A stretch of 64,000 nt of DNA. It comes from Euwallacea fornicatus. Lineage: Eukaryota > Arthropoda > Insecta > Coleoptera > Curculionidae. The stretch is from NCBI RefSeq assembly GCF_040115645.1, contig NC_089542.1:4588001-4652000 (forward strand). Reading direction: 5' to 3'. Below the pieces are notes generated by a model, which worked only from the letters and a program-made list of their open reading frames with translations, did not search any database and had not been told where the DNA came from. Of the stretch, positions 45,601 through 59,260 are shown piece by piece. Positions within the stretch are counted from its first letter, which is position 1, and every line of letters starts with the position of its first letter. The position numbers were made by a program, and so were the translations under genes.

Positions 45601-48600
45601 CACCATGCAGGGCGAAGTCGTTCGCCCCCTCAGTCTTGAAGGGCCTGAAGGAATGATTCTCTTCATTTATAGAAAAATTTAATTTCCCAAGTCATATTCA
45701 TGAAGAGCCGACACGCTGCCTTACCATCGCGAATTTATAGCCCGAACCGAGCTGCTGTTTTACGATGGGCCGTATACGACTTATGGCCTACCTGCGCGAA
45801 TAAAACAGACAAACTCTATCCGGAGTACATCTTGCAATTGAAAAGCGTAAAACTTGAGGGATATAGCCTGTATTTTTCGGGGTATATGAAGAGTCCTGCG
45901 GGTGCATTAGACCATAAATATCGCCAGAAAACTACCGAAAGCCATTATTATTTGTCGACATTCTAGCCTCCGAAAGCGAGCCATTAGTCGTCGAAACCCG
46001 CCCAGGAATATTTCAAAAATATATATATCCAGGATGAAAAATCGCCAGGAATGTGGACATAGCAGTAATTGTTAAGCCGCAAAGCGTTTTCGGTCGAGCT
46101 GAACGATGAAATTGTAAACGTCGGGATGCTTTTCCGCCCGGCAAACGGCCTTTTTAAAGTCGTTCAGTAATTTAGTCTGAAAAATGTTCACGGAAGCGGC
46201 CGCTTTCCGCTAATCGAATTTGTGTTCCTCTTAAACGCGCAGACGGAAAAATGTGTTTGTCTATGTTCGGACGCATCTGAAATATCGGCACTTTTTCGAC
46301 ACAATTTCGCCCCAAACAAGCCAAATTTGATGGTGGAGCGTTCGCGATGCTGAAAAATTGAATATAAAACCGCTCACCGCGGGGCATTGAAGGCGGAGAT
46401 AAGGTAAAAAGGGCCGAAGTGATAAACTGCCTTGTGCATGCTCCCCGGTTACAAGGGACAATCTACAAGTTTCACCTATTCATACTCCAGTATGTAGATG
46501 TTTAAAGGGATTTATTTCACGAAGCGATGAAGGCTAAGAATTTTCTAATATTAAATTACCTAATTTTCTGATTTTTCCTAACTGGACTTTTTCCATACCA
46601 AAATTCTCAACGAATTTGTTGTATATATCGATTTCCCTATCTTAAACCACTGCAATCCTAATTAGAAGTTAAACACCAGATTGTATAGAGAAATCGAGAC
46701 TGGAATTTTTCTAATTTTGAAACGTGCAATTTTTAAATTCTTCCTTGCACCAATTTCAACCCCGACTGTTTTCCATGTGAAACTCTCAAACCGGCTCGGT
46801 GCATACATCAATTTTTCCACCTCAAATTACTGAAATCCTAACTAAAACTGAAATTTTTAAATTGAATTACGCAGAGCGATCAAGGCGAAGAGTTTTCGAA
46901 TTTTACAATATTGTTCGAAGACTCCTTTGCGACGCTCCCTAGTATGTCCCTCATTTTTTCCATCTTAAACTTCCACTCTTAAGGTTACATACAGCATCAA
47001 TCATCTTACAGCCAGGTCTAAGGCGTACGTTGATAAATGTATTAATTTTGTTTGCTCCAATCTGTACATACAACCCGCTTTGTGCTATTGCTAAGACGCT
47101 CCTGATTTCTTGCATATAAAACTCTCACTTTAAAAACACTTGAGTTTCGAATCAGGGGGAATGCACCTCGAAATCAAACCAGGGGCGTGCTTAAAAAATA
47201 ATTAGGTTGTAAAATAATTTCTACTCTTAATGCTCTAAATTCTAGCGCTTCGCGCCTGTGATATTCATAAGTTCCTAGTGCCCACTTTTAATACGAAGAC
47301 TGTAATAAAATTAATTTTCACAAGAAGCGTATAAGTGGGCAGAGTTTCTTGTAATAATTCTTACAAAAAAAAAGTATGATGTTACTTGTGACGAAGTGTT
47401 GCACTGTATGCTTCTGGAATTTGTTAGGGCGAGTAGGTACTTCATAGGCTAATGAAACGTAGTTAGTGCTAATACATATCTAAACTTTGAGTCGTTGATC
47501 ACTCTTTTTTAAAATTATTTTGACAATTGCACTCTTCATAACGCATTTTACCACACTTTTTAAATCTCTTCCAATTGCGTCTCGTATTTTTGATACGTTA
47601 AAATAGCAATTCTTGTACCAATATGGCATAGTCAGAATTAGCATATTTGTCTAACTCAGAGATGCCTGTCACTCCTTTTATTTGATACAAATTTTTGAAA
47701 GTTATTTAATAACACCCCTTACGTGATCCCTACCTTTAGCCTCTACGCTTTTGGTTTTCAATATATCAAATGGAAACTCCGTGGTGGAATATTGCATGAC
47801 TAGTGTTGAAATGTAGTAGAAAATGTGAACTGTTCGTCACCTATTTCCTTAAATACGAATTTATAGAAATTGCTCCCTTTGAATCTAATTAGTTTTCGCT
47901 TGAAAAAAACATTTGCACTCGCACTAACAAATAAACCCTTTGTGATGCATGTCGGAATTTTCTCGTATTGAACTCACTTTTCTAAGAATCGAGGCCAAAC
48001 TTTAGACGAAAAAATATCAGACTAATGCCAGAAGCTTTTGTGAAAACAAATTAAAATTTTAAAAAGTTATTTTTATTATTAGCGCCTTAAACTTTGACGC
48101 GCTACGCCTCTGAATTTTACAGTTTCCCAGTGGTAAAAAATAATACAATCCTTACAAAAACAGTTTAACATCATTATTAAATACAGTTTATAAGCCGGAG
48201 ACATCCGTAACTCAAGATGCAATTAAGGTGTCGTTATTGCTAGAATACACTTGACACCCAGTGGCGTTCTTCACAATTTTCCTTAGCCATCATTTATTTA
48301 CAATAAAGTTGCTCTATTTTGATAATTGGAGAAATCTAGATTTTGTGCGGCTCAAAATCATAACTGGAACTGAGGCGCACATTTGAAACTCAGAGGCGTT
48401 CGTTGCTCTGAGATATTTTGTGTTATTGAGTGCAGAAACTTTATCGGAGCCCCTTGTATGGAGCGCAGATCGAAAATCTGTGTTTCGAGGGCGTAAGCTC
48501 ACCCTAAAGGCTCTAATCGGTCTCATTTTTAACCCATAATACCGCCCTTCGTTTTTCCCACCGATCGTTATAAACCCACATCCCAATTTAACCAGATGAA

Positions 48601-49720
48601 AACGAATATTCTCGTACTGAGAAACCGATAAATTGCCATTATGGCCACATTTTAAAACCCACCAAAAATTCAAAAGCACAACAAAACAGTGAAATTCAAT
48701 TAATTTTCACAATGGCCCATCGGCTCGAGCACCCATTTAGTCGCACAATGAAAGAAACAGACAGTAAGAAAGTCCTGTTTGCATTGTGCATTCCATTTTC
48801 TCTAAGGAGCGATGCATATTCCATGAAACGGAGTTGCGTTTGGCTTTGATGTGGCCACTCAACTGACATTCCGGAATAGGTACTCCAGGACCATTGTTTA
48901 CCATAAAATGGGCGTCTGTTTTAGCCGAAATTGCCCCGTTTTGAATGAACGCTTAATTGGGAAGAGAGCTGAAAAGGCAGAATCAGTTCAAGATCCGGAA
49001 AGTCTGGAAACTGCCTGCTAATCAATTACTCCAGGACTTAGTCTAGAAATTCCCATTTATGCTAGAAGCCCTGAGTATGATCATTTCACAGGGTCGGAAT
49101 AGAGAAGTACTCGAAGGATCGGGAGAGGTCGTGAATGTCTAATGTCCAGAGGCACGTCGTCTTTGCCATCCTTCGCCCCAAAACTAGGACGTTCTTAAGA
49201 AAACATCCTGCATAGTTTTCAACTGTTATCTGGAAGCTGCACTTCAGGGGGGTGCTCTCAATTGTATGTATCACACGCACTAACCCAAACTGCTTGAGAG
49301 AATCGGAGCCTTAAAAAAAAGTATCAATAGCGAAATGTGCTAAAAATCTTAATTCCACCGCGCAGAATACTTTTTGACGTTTCCGAAAACCAAATACCCA
49401 GTACATTTTCGTAAATACACCTAAGCTCCCCAGAAAATACCAGAACCGTACCGGCCCATTTCTCATGACCTCAATCAGCGCTAGAACATTGCACACATCC
49501 CTAGCTTTCCTTTAAACATTAACCCATTTCACCCCCCGTATTACAACCCCTCAATTACCTAGCCAACAAGTCATCCACCTGGAATATTAATTAACATGGA
49601 AACATCCCCATAATACTGAGAAGGGCGACACATTTCGAACAGCTTTATGCGACCGAGTTGCGAGTTGCGACCCTGAATATCATAATTTAAAACCCCCAAG
49701 GGCCTCTCTATATATAATTC
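42666..49720. other. Noncoding DNA, nothing recognised as a gene
   Basis: Frames up to 138 codons (43436-43852, minus) have no recognisable domain. The one at 43.4-43.85 kb includes a direct repeat of a 'tctgaatatcYaaaaat' block about 185 bp apart, which argues against coding. CAGTGGCGT motifs occur at 43032, 43447 and 48258. Confidence 0.3.
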
Positions 49721-49722
49721 AT

Positions 49723-49760
49723 CTCCCCCCCCCTCCTACGCGATCGCGGGAGGGGGGGAA
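49723..49760. repeat. C-run/G-run hairpin
   Basis: A run of C with CTCC at the left pairs with GGGAGGGGGGG at the right across a GC-rich loop (TACGCGATCGC). The result is a strong potential hairpin. Confidence 0.6.
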
Positions 49761-50294
49761 ATGATTATCCACTTGTTGAAGAAACTCGTCTACGAGATAA
49801 ACTTAGCAGGAGAGTACGAAACCCGGCCTTATGCTCGCATGTACCTGAGATAATAGAAATCGAGGGGGGGTGGTTTCGGAGTGCAGAAATGGGGTTCAAG
49901 GGGCAACACAATGACATTAATGGAATATAGGGAGATTGGGTATGAGTTTTGCGAGCGGCAGGAACAAAACCGCTTTATGGTTTTTCGGCGTGTTCCATAG
50001 ACGTTTCCTATTTCGTTGCAGGCCTATGGATCCGGAATTTACACCGATAAGGCCTCGTCCCGATCGTTAGGACGGAATTACCCTTAGTCTACGACAGGGA
50101 AAGACCACAGAGGAAGCTTGTTTTTCTTGTTGAAAGCACTACTTTTCCCTTGTTACCTGGTATTTGTCCATGGAGAGTGGATTTGTTCAAAATTACAATC
50201 CCACCGGTTCTAAAATCACATCAGATGGTATGAGATTGTAATTTTCTACAATTTGAACACGACCTTTAGTACAATAATGCCCTGGAAGTTTGTA

Positions 50295-51295
50295 CAGGGT
50301 GGCCACGCGAAAAGTCCCACCCCTCTCAAACTTTTTAGCATATTGAAATAGGAAAAAAAAATTCTGACAAAATGTGCTTGAAATTTCATGTAGTTTTTCA
50401 AGATTGCGAGCAGTTTTGTACAGGATGTTTACTAAACGTGTGCCAACCCAACATTGCATTTTTTGAACGATTAAGCATTACGTTTTTTTACATATATAAA
50501 TTCTGCATTTTATCACAAATTCAACGATATAATATCTTATACCTCAAATTTGATCATTTTTGAGATATTTACAAAAATTTACTCACGTGCAACATAGTTC
50601 GATGGCGGTGTCCTAAAAACATATGTCAACTGTTGAAAACAATACGGCTGATATTCTCAAAATTAAATTCAATAGTTTATTACGTTTATAATCAATATTT
50701 TCTATGAAATATGGTACATACTGAAGAAGAAACATGCTTCAAAAGATATATTCTATTTTTCTTATTTTCTTAACCTAATATTTACTTTTCAATCCAACAG
50801 GAGTACATTTAATATCAATAATTAAAATTAAAATTAAATTAAATATTAAATAAACTTATTCCTTTGTTTTTGTTATTATTTTACAGGTATTGTTCACAGT
50901 TCATTCCATCTTGTTCAAAATAGAATCGATATCTTTTTTCCAAATTTTGTAGGCATTTTGTTACCATATCACTTCAATTGCTGTCATTTATTATATTTGA
51001 CACTCTTCGTTTCATTATAATTATAAGAATAATAATTATAAGATTTGAGGTTTGACCTATTTGTATCGTTGAATCCGCAATAGAACGCAGAATTTAAATA
51101 TGTAAAAAAGTAATGCTTAATTGTTTAAAAAATGCATTGTTGAGTTGGCACGCATTTTTTAAACACCCCGTATAAAACTACTGACAATCTTGAAAAACTA
51201 CATGAACTTTTAAGCACTTTTTGTGAAAAAAAAATCTATTTCAATATATTAAAAAGTTAAGGGGGGAGGGGGAGATTTTTCGCGTGGACACCCTG
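50295..51295. mobile_element. Outer TA-flanked foldback element
   Basis: CAGGGTGGCCACGCGAAAAG and the inverted CAGGGTGTCCACGCGAAAAA are flanked by TA (50293-50294, 51296-51297). Arms of about 125 bp run inward to CAAGATTG, where a second element interrupts it at its centre. Confidence 0.82.
50421..51170. mobile_element. Inner TA-flanked element nested in 50295-51295
   Basis: CAGGATGTTTACTAAACGTG and the inverted CGGGGTGTTTAAAAAATGCG are flanked by TA (50419-50420, 51171-51172). Arms continue through GTGCCAACYCAACA..TGCATTTTTT. The interior is AT-rich and no transposase was recognised. Confidence 0.75.
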
Positions 51296-51297
51296 TA

Positions 51298-54200
51298 CAA
51301 CACATTTGATTTTAGTCCGAGGCCGAAGCTGAGTTTTTCTAAAAAAAACTTCACCTGACACAATAAGATTCTGCTGTTCAGAATTTAGTTGACAATTTGA
51401 ATTTTACGGTACTTCACTTGACTTTAGTACTGAATGGCACGAAATGCAATTAATAGAGTGACAGTTACTTAGTACGAGAGCTGCTTTTAATTGATCATGA
51501 ATGATTTGAGAGCGTCAGATTGGAGAATATTTAATACAATTGGTAGTACGATAGGATTTTGGAAAGCTGTACAATTGTAGTTTACGAGTCCAGTGGGAAA
51601 TTGGTCACCTTGGACTAAATTGATAGAAAGATACCGAAACACTTTCTACACTGCGCAACACTGAATGGTACGATAATGTACGACGGATGCTACGCTCGAA
51701 ATTTCATTCAATACAACACAATTCTGGATTTAGAAGATCTGACTTGGCCTGCAACATCCGAAATACGGCAAAAGCCACAGCGCAACCCTTTGCAAATTTT
51801 TTTCTTGTTTTCGAGAAATTTTAATTACGGGCCTGTGCCTGTCACGCCAATCCTTCTTATACGAACCTGCACAATTTTTTTGCCTTCAACAAAAATAGAT
51901 TCAACATCGTTATACTGCACTTATCAGGGCCGCAATAAATCATAAACTAAAGTCCAGAATTTTCCTGATTCTCCTGCTTATTTTTGAAAAATCATACGGA
52001 CGAACTTGTGCTGACTACATCAATTATCCTTACATAGCTGTATTGCACCTTCTTCCTTTGATAAAAAAATGTATTTAACGACACTGGTCTTAGTCCAGCA
52101 GGTCCGTAACAATTCAAAAACTGACGCACAAAATTTACATCTTCGTACCACTTTTCGACGTTCAGTAAAAATTCTAATTATGGACCTATGCCAACAACCA
52201 TCGATAGCGTTTATATGAACTCATAGCTCATTCCTTGTGTTATAAGCGATAAATTTGACCACATTGTACTTGAACTAAGAGTGCCGTACTAAATCAAATA
52301 GTAAGGCTATAAATTTTTCTCATTCCGGCACATAGTTGCGACGCCTGCGCCTCCCTTATTTAATCACTAAGCTTGGCAACATTGCGCTTCTTGAATTAAC
52401 AGGGCCGGATTGAATGAGAAATCCGGGAGCGAAATTTGCAATTTTTATGCCGCATCTAAAAATCAACGAAAAAATCTCATTCGGGATCTGATTCACTTTT
52501 AGCCGCAATTCTCAGGAAACTCAGCTGGCACAATTCCACTGCGGCTACAAAAATATTTGACAGAATGCTCCAAAGTCTAGAATAGACAATCCTTTCATGT
52601 TCTGACCCTTTCAGAGGTAGACAAAGGGTAAATGCCTTTTCGGTTACTCCCTGCATTCATTTCATCCAATTTGAGTAATCGCGGGGCAAGGGCCACTAAA
52701 GGCGAGGGGGCAGCCCCCCCTTTACGGGTCCTGAAATATTGATGTCCCGGGTTATATATGCAACAGCGGTACGAGATATAAAACTTGCCAGTATTGGCCA
52801 TATCTTAGCATTACGCCGCTCTCTTGGCACGCGTGGCATCCGTCGGGAAAAACAATTTCTACCTTACCGACCAGGCCCGGCGATACTTTATGACGGATAC
52901 GTCTACGCCGCCCCCGGCTTTTCCACCCCTTAAGAGAGATTTAATGGACTCACCCCAATGGTAATGGCTCGCGGGAGTCTTCTTTCCTTCTTTATTATAA
53001 TCGTACTTTAAGGCGCCTCAAAGTACATATCTCCCGTAATTATTTATTCAACTCTCTTTTTTGGCCCTCTTTTCCTCGAAAAATTAAAAAAATAGTTATC
53101 TTTTTGGAAGTACTGCGAACTTAATGGCGCCATCTAACCGCCGCACCGAGGACCCACGCTAATAGGACAGCAGATGGCGCTGAGGTTTCTCCGCACCCCT
53201 TCGGTTAGACAGGCTTCCCATTTAGTTTTTTGTTAATTTGGGGCTTTAATGGGAATTATTAAGCCTCTTGAGGAATTACGGGCGTGTTAGGAAATTAAGA
53301 CAATGAAGAACGGGGTAGTGCGCGGGGTGGCAGGTGCATAAATTCCATTTCTAATGTTCTATTCTATTCCATCGCTTTCGGAAGTGAGCGAGGTACATAA
53401 ATTGATCTAAATTAAACGATATTTAATTACTTGTGCTTGGCTTTTAACTCCGAACGGCACGGAGGCCTACGATGCATCTGTTGTTCGAGGAAAATTCAAG
53501 AGACCGAAGACCTCCAGTGCGAATTTTCGGAGGTTAAATTCTTCGAAGACCTGCAAACAGCTTAAATTTTTAAATGTGATAAGTTCCTTGAGTGCCGGTT
53601 GATATCCGGATCTTTTCTTTTCCAGACAATTTCCAGAATTTCCTCCAAATAGTAGGCCCTAAACGGTAAGAAAACAATCAGCCACTTTAATGATTCCGTA
53701 TGTGTCGCTTTAGCTCACGCAAGTCGAGTAAATTTTACAAATTTATATCAACCGTTTATCGCCCATTCCGAATTACTGGAAATCATTGCCAGCTGGATAC
53801 GGTTGCGTGTCGAATCAAGCAAATTTGCTTTCCCGTTTCCTTGTTTAGCTAAAAGGGTCTGAGTTACGAACCCGTTTAAGAGGAGACGCAGTCGGAATTA
53901 ATAAGTCGACTTCTCAAGGAATCGGGTTCATGGAAAGGTGGTCAATTGTATGGAGAAAATTCCTGGGTTTCATAAGTTTCGAGTTCAATAAAAACATTTA
54001 TTCTAAAAATCATCCCCGCACGCCAGTGATTTTGTAATGGTGATTCGTTCCCAGGGCAGTTTAGATATAAAAAAAAAATTAAATTAAATATATAATCTAT
54101 AATAAAATAAAATAATTTTTTTAACCAATTAAAAGCAGCAGCGTCCTGAGATATCCTTGGTGATATTTGTTACTTAAGTCGTTGAAAAAAATTAAAATTT

Positions 54201-55310
54201 AAAACCCATTTCGGACACATTACTTCAGTTCTCTGCCGTTCTCCGCCCCTGATTTTAATGGAACCTCCCCGGAATTTTTTCCATTAAACCGAATCACTAC
54301 GTCCACCTTCTAACATAATAGAAAATTGATCAGTAGCGACACATGTGCACTTGTAAAGCGACGAAAATTCAAGAATTTTTTTAAACAATTTCCTAATCGG
54401 ACGTCTCTGGACTTCAACTTGATATCTACCCCGTTCTACGGCGGTGGATTTAATCAAACTTTAAGAGAATTTTTATCAATTAAGCTGACGCTCTACATTC
54501 AAGCGTTAGAGTAATATCAGTGGCGGGCCAAGTACAATTCAGCGAAATTTGGAAAACAATTTCTTAACCACGAATCTCAGGTACCTCATATCGTCCGTCT
54601 ACGTCGCTGATATTCATTAAATATTGATGAATCGTGTATGCTACCAATACCACAATGCTACAAATTTGAGAACATGAGGTAATTTTTTTAGTATTATCCC
54701 ACTCATGTTGCCTACACTACGGCCATTTCTCCGCACCACGATTTCATGACTGAAATATTGATTGTACAATACTGAGAAATGTTTAATCACATTTTCACTA
54801 AAAAATAAATGTCCTCAGTGGCGCCCAAAATATTAAGAATAATTTATTAAAACTCTTCAAACAGTGAACGATATTTGTAGTCATTTTTATAAAATAATAA
54901 TTACCCTCCCAGTAATAGACTCCCTTGGTTTTTGATATTAAAGCCTCAATATTGACATTACCAGTGGCGTCCTAGGAACCGATATATTTTATATAAAACA
55001 ATAATACAAGGATGATAAAAGATTCAAAATGAAGTGGCCATAGACGTCACACACCGAGAACAGAGGATGGTAACGAAGTCTAAGTTGTGGCCTGTCTCGG
55101 GCTGTTTAAATGAATATTTAAGGATTCGGTCCCACGTTTATGAGTCCCCAAGGGGTGCGCCGCCCCTGTCGATTTGTCGACCTTTTGCAGGTATTTTGCT
55201 TGTGTCGTCGAAGATGCAGGAAATTTTTTTTCTGTCACCTTTAGAGAGGGCTATGTACGTGCTTGGACTTTGTCCACGGGTAAAATGGATTTTTATGAGT
55301 GTATTCTAAA
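51298..55310. other. Noncoding DNA with two further GGCGCCATCT-like sites
   Basis: No gene is recognised. ATGGCGCCATCTAACCG (about 53124) and ACAGATGGCGCTGAGG (about 53168) resemble the sites clustered at 35.4-37.1 kb. CAGTGGCG motifs occur at 54517, 54816 and 54961. Confidence 0.3.
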
Positions 55311-55312
55311 TA

Positions 55313-56185
55313 CAGGGTATTTCATAAACATACCGACCAATTTTCAGGGGATATAAAGCTTATGAAAACAAATATTTAGATTGAATAAAGCTAGGTCCAA
55401 AATCGCTTCTTTTCCAAGATACAGAGTGTTTAGTTTCTTCTTTTCTTATATTTTTGAAATACTTCAAAACGGTACGAGATAAAGACATGAAATTATGGCG
55501 GAGGAAATGTGTACGTTCTAGTGTAGGCAGAATATTGCCACCTACACCAGTGGCGTCCGTGCGGTCGTCAAATATCTGTACATGTATAAATGAGTAAGAA
55601 TTTAACGGATCTCTACTTTGGAACAAAAGTGTTATTCTACGATGAGGTATCTTTCACACATGTTGGCCTGCATGTCCTCTATTAAAAGAATGTTAAATTA
55701 ATTTCTACTAAAGAATTTAAAAAAATCGCTCTTAGAACCCTACGACGGGTTTTTGGTACTCAGAGGAATGAAAAATTATTTTTTATCTTGAAAATGGCTA
55801 CTGAAGCAACAGACCGGTAAAAGGCCTTTTTTATAATTAATTGATAGAACATAAAGAAATAAATATTTGCATTAAAAAAAAGGCGGCGGTGTACCATTTT
55901 TTTCATTGAAAACATCCCACTGAATGGCCGTAGGGACGCCACTGGTGTAGCTGAAAATATTCTGTCTAGTCCGGAACATGCACACTTATCTTACCATAGC
56001 GCTTCTCTAATTTCATGTTTTTATTCCAAACCAATTTGGAAATATAAAATAAAAATTAGATAAATTAAACATTTTGCATCTTGGAAACGAAGCAATTTTC
56101 GACTTGACTTCATTCAATCTAAATATTTATGTGTATGAGCTGTACATCCTCTGAAAATTTTTCGGTATGTTTATGAAATTCACTG
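55313..56185. mobile_element. TA-flanked foldback element, family 3
   Basis: CAGGGTATTTCATAAACATACCG and its inverted partner CAGTGAATTTCATAAACATACCG lie between TA dinucleotides (55311-55312 and 56186-56187). Arms of about 120 bp match, including TTAGATTGAAT and CCAAGAT blocks. No transposase was recognised. Confidence 0.75.
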
Positions 56186-58000
56186 TATATCTTCGGACAC
56201 AGATGCTTGAAAATAATAACTCAGGGCGTTCTCAAAACCGTTTCAAGTTTGAAGCAGTTTCCCGTGAAAAAGTTCCGGAAAATTCGAGTTCAACTGTTAC
56301 ACCAATGAACTTTGTCAAATTGGCTTCATTTTGACTTGACAAAGGCAATGCAGCAATTAGTAAAGCCATAGGCGTGCACGAAATAAAAAATCACAGATAA
56401 CTGAGTAATTGGGTTGAAACGTGAAATACCAAAGGCGTATCTTCGGGGAGCGCTTAATTGATGATAGTCACTCAAATCTGATTGAGGATTTAAAAATTTA
56501 TGGTATAAGAATTCGGTAAAGTCTGATTGTATCAGATTTTACCGAAAATTTTGATTTTTTGAAAGAAATTATGATAAGCACTTTTCGATATTGAAAAATC
56601 AATTTGACTTCAATTGACAAAACCAGCGGCGTTTGATTGCTTTTGGTGACGGGTAAGTGAAAGTATCAATAAATATTTGTCAATATTGGGAAATCAGTTG
56701 AGATTCAACAGTAAAACCAAGAGCTCCTCTGGAAAGAGGGAAAAAGTTTGCACTAAGTTTCTGTCGGCATTTGAAGATTTTTAGGAAATTTCCCATGCAC
56801 TTTGGGACGCTATTCAATAATTAAATTTTGAACTAAGTTAGCAACACATATTCAAGAATACAGGAAAATCAAACTGGATTCAAGCGCAAAAACCAGCGGC
56901 GTCTCTGAAGGGGAAAAGACGATCTGCGAGAACTCTTTCCTAGAATTTTGGTTTCCAATCAGTGGCGTGTTTTAAGAGAATACAATATTTGAGTAGACAC
57001 GTCGTCGTGACCCTATGGTCCTCCAGGCATTATTTTTTAATGAAACACCTCTAAATAAAAGATAGTTTTTGAGGTGTTTTATCGGCGGCAACAAGTTATA
57101 AAAGCGGATGTGAGATTTAGAAGCCATAAGGAAGGTGTAGTAAGCTCTGGGTGGCTCATGCAGGTCGCCTTGGGTCGGGGGTCGTAAAACAAAGCCCCCA
57201 ACGTCACCCTGTATGCGGCTGCAGTGATCCCGACCTCTTTTATCGTCCCCGAAGAGGATTTGCAAGTTCTGATTGAATTCGCTGCTTCGATTCGGAGATG
57301 GGGTCGTAAATATCGAGTGCTTAACGTCTCGTGGTTGTATTTTCAGGGGGCGATTATAAGCATCCATTTAATGAGAACACTCTATTTGCTTTATGGGTTG
57401 CTAAGAGAGGTTAACGTGTGGCTCAATGTCATTTGACTTGTGTCAATAGTACTTTTTCCCGAAATAATTCCTGCCAGTTTTTGACGAATTCTCGTAAGGT
57501 AAGAACATATTTCCCTTTGGTTTAAAATCGAATTCTCCCCACTAATTACTCCCCCATTTTAATCAGCACCTTCCGCAGATATCTGAATAAAAACGTCATT
57601 TTCCTTGAACAGTCTTTTAATCTTGTGCCAATCGCCGAAGGCAAAATTATGATGAGGACGACGGTTTCTCGCCTCGAAAAGCGAAAATAATATAGAGAAT
57701 GCCATTGTGACGCAGGCACAGTGCCTTTTCACGTCCCGAAATATCTGTTTCAGATTTCTTTTAATGTATTGCTCTCAGGGCGTTTTTAATGTGTCATAAT
57801 ATTCCTTTTGAACGGTGCAGAGGCTCCGGCATTGTGCTGCTCTTTAAGAAAATATTCCATCTCCATTAATTTTGCCTTTGCAAGGGAGATGTCGAATTTC
57901 TTTGCTGTGAAACTCACAATCAAAAAGAGTATGAGTATGATAGGGGTTTCTCTGTGAAGAATCGTCGATTATCTTTATCAATTACTGTACGACAGACTGT
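56186..58000. other. Noncoding DNA with CAGYGGCGT motifs
   Basis: Motifs occur at about 56622, 56892 and 56960. An imperfect 16-bp hairpin lies at 56512-56546. No gene is recognised. Confidence 0.3.
56512..56546. repeat. 16-bp hairpin with a 3-nt loop, one mismatch
   Basis: TTCGGTAAAGTCTGAT pairs with ATCAGATTTTACCGAA around TGT; only one position fails to form a Watson-Crick pair. Confidence 0.8.
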
Positions 58001-58009
58001 CTTTACTGG

Positions 58010-58260
58010 TCAAAATACCTATATACTAGAACATTAATTTCCTATTCAAAATTGTATCTATTAGACATTTTCACACAACCACTCATAATCCTATTAAATA
58101 TGATACGCACTTCTTTGCCAGGAACCTACCTAAAAATCCTCCCATGTATAAACCAAACTCGTCCATCGAGACATTGATTCCTTATTCAAAATCGCAGCAA
58201 CTCAACATTTTCACTCTACCACTCATAATCTTACTAAATATGACACACGTTTCTTTGATT
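58010..58260. repeat. Tandem duplication, 140-bp period
   Basis: ACATTAATTTCCTATTCAAAATTG at 58031 recurs as ACATTGATTCCTTATTCAAAATCG at 58171. Both are followed by 'acattttcac' and 'accactcataatc' blocks. Confidence 0.75.
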
Positions 58261-58589
58261 TTGTAATTGATTCTTGCAATTTGCTACGAATAATTCCGTT
58301 ACTTCGCTGATATCGATATGAAACTTAAAATGCAACAAGGCAACGCCAAAAAATTACTACTCTATTCTCAGTTACTTGCAAGCAGAGAATTTTTGCAATA
58401 TGCATATAATCTCAGCCATGTTTTTGATGAGATTGTGTCCAGTTTCTCCTAGAATTTCGCAAAAAATTAAACTACTTTTTTGTCAGATACCTTAGTGTTG
58501 TATTACCATTTCTGCAAAGCGTTGATCCGATACTGTTGCTGATATGGCAGAAATGATTTTTTACATATTGATAAGCTTGTCGTCAAAAC

Positions 58590-59260
58590 TCAGCCATTGA
58601 AGTCACTAGCCCGGACTATCCACTGTAGCTCGTAACGGCTTGCAAGAATTCAGGCACCAATTTTTCCAAATTCCTGCTAAAACTGGGGTCGATATCGCGA
58701 GTGGTTTAGCAGGAGCGAATTTTCAAATATTACCATTTTCCAGATCTGAAGTCACTATCCGATATTGTGCTTTGCTGCTGCCAGGAACCTGCACGAAGTT
58801 AAGAGTCGACTTTTTTCTCCCTATTAATTTCCTGATTCTTGGAAATTATGGAGCAAGTTTTGCTGTTGTTACATGTCGTTTAATTAATGTTTTATTGCGG
58901 GCCAGCAATAAATTTTCTAGTCATTGAAATCATTACTCGGTATTCTGCCCTGCTACTGCCTGCATTTCTACAGGAAATCAGGCGTCAATTTTGTCCCTGA
59001 ATACCAGGATTAATGTCGAGATTCGTGTGAATCATAAACCCAATTTTACTTTGGTAGCAGTAAATGTTCACCATTGTTAAGCTTCTAATCACATTTCAGG
59101 AGTTTGAAATCACTGGATGATATCGCGTTCTGCCTCTCTGGCGATTCTAGAAGAACTTAGGCCTCAAATTTTCTTCCCAACCATTATTAACACGAAACAT
59201 GCCAAAACTCGAATCTTATTCTGTACTTCACAACTATTCAAAAATTAACCCTCTGCGGTC
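58590..59260. repeat. Degenerate tandem repeat, about 150-180-bp units
   Basis: A TTGAARTCACTA...GATAT block recurs near 58597, 58747, 58924 and 59104, each followed by a 'tgctactgcctg'-like block. Units are strongly diverged. Confidence 0.5.
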
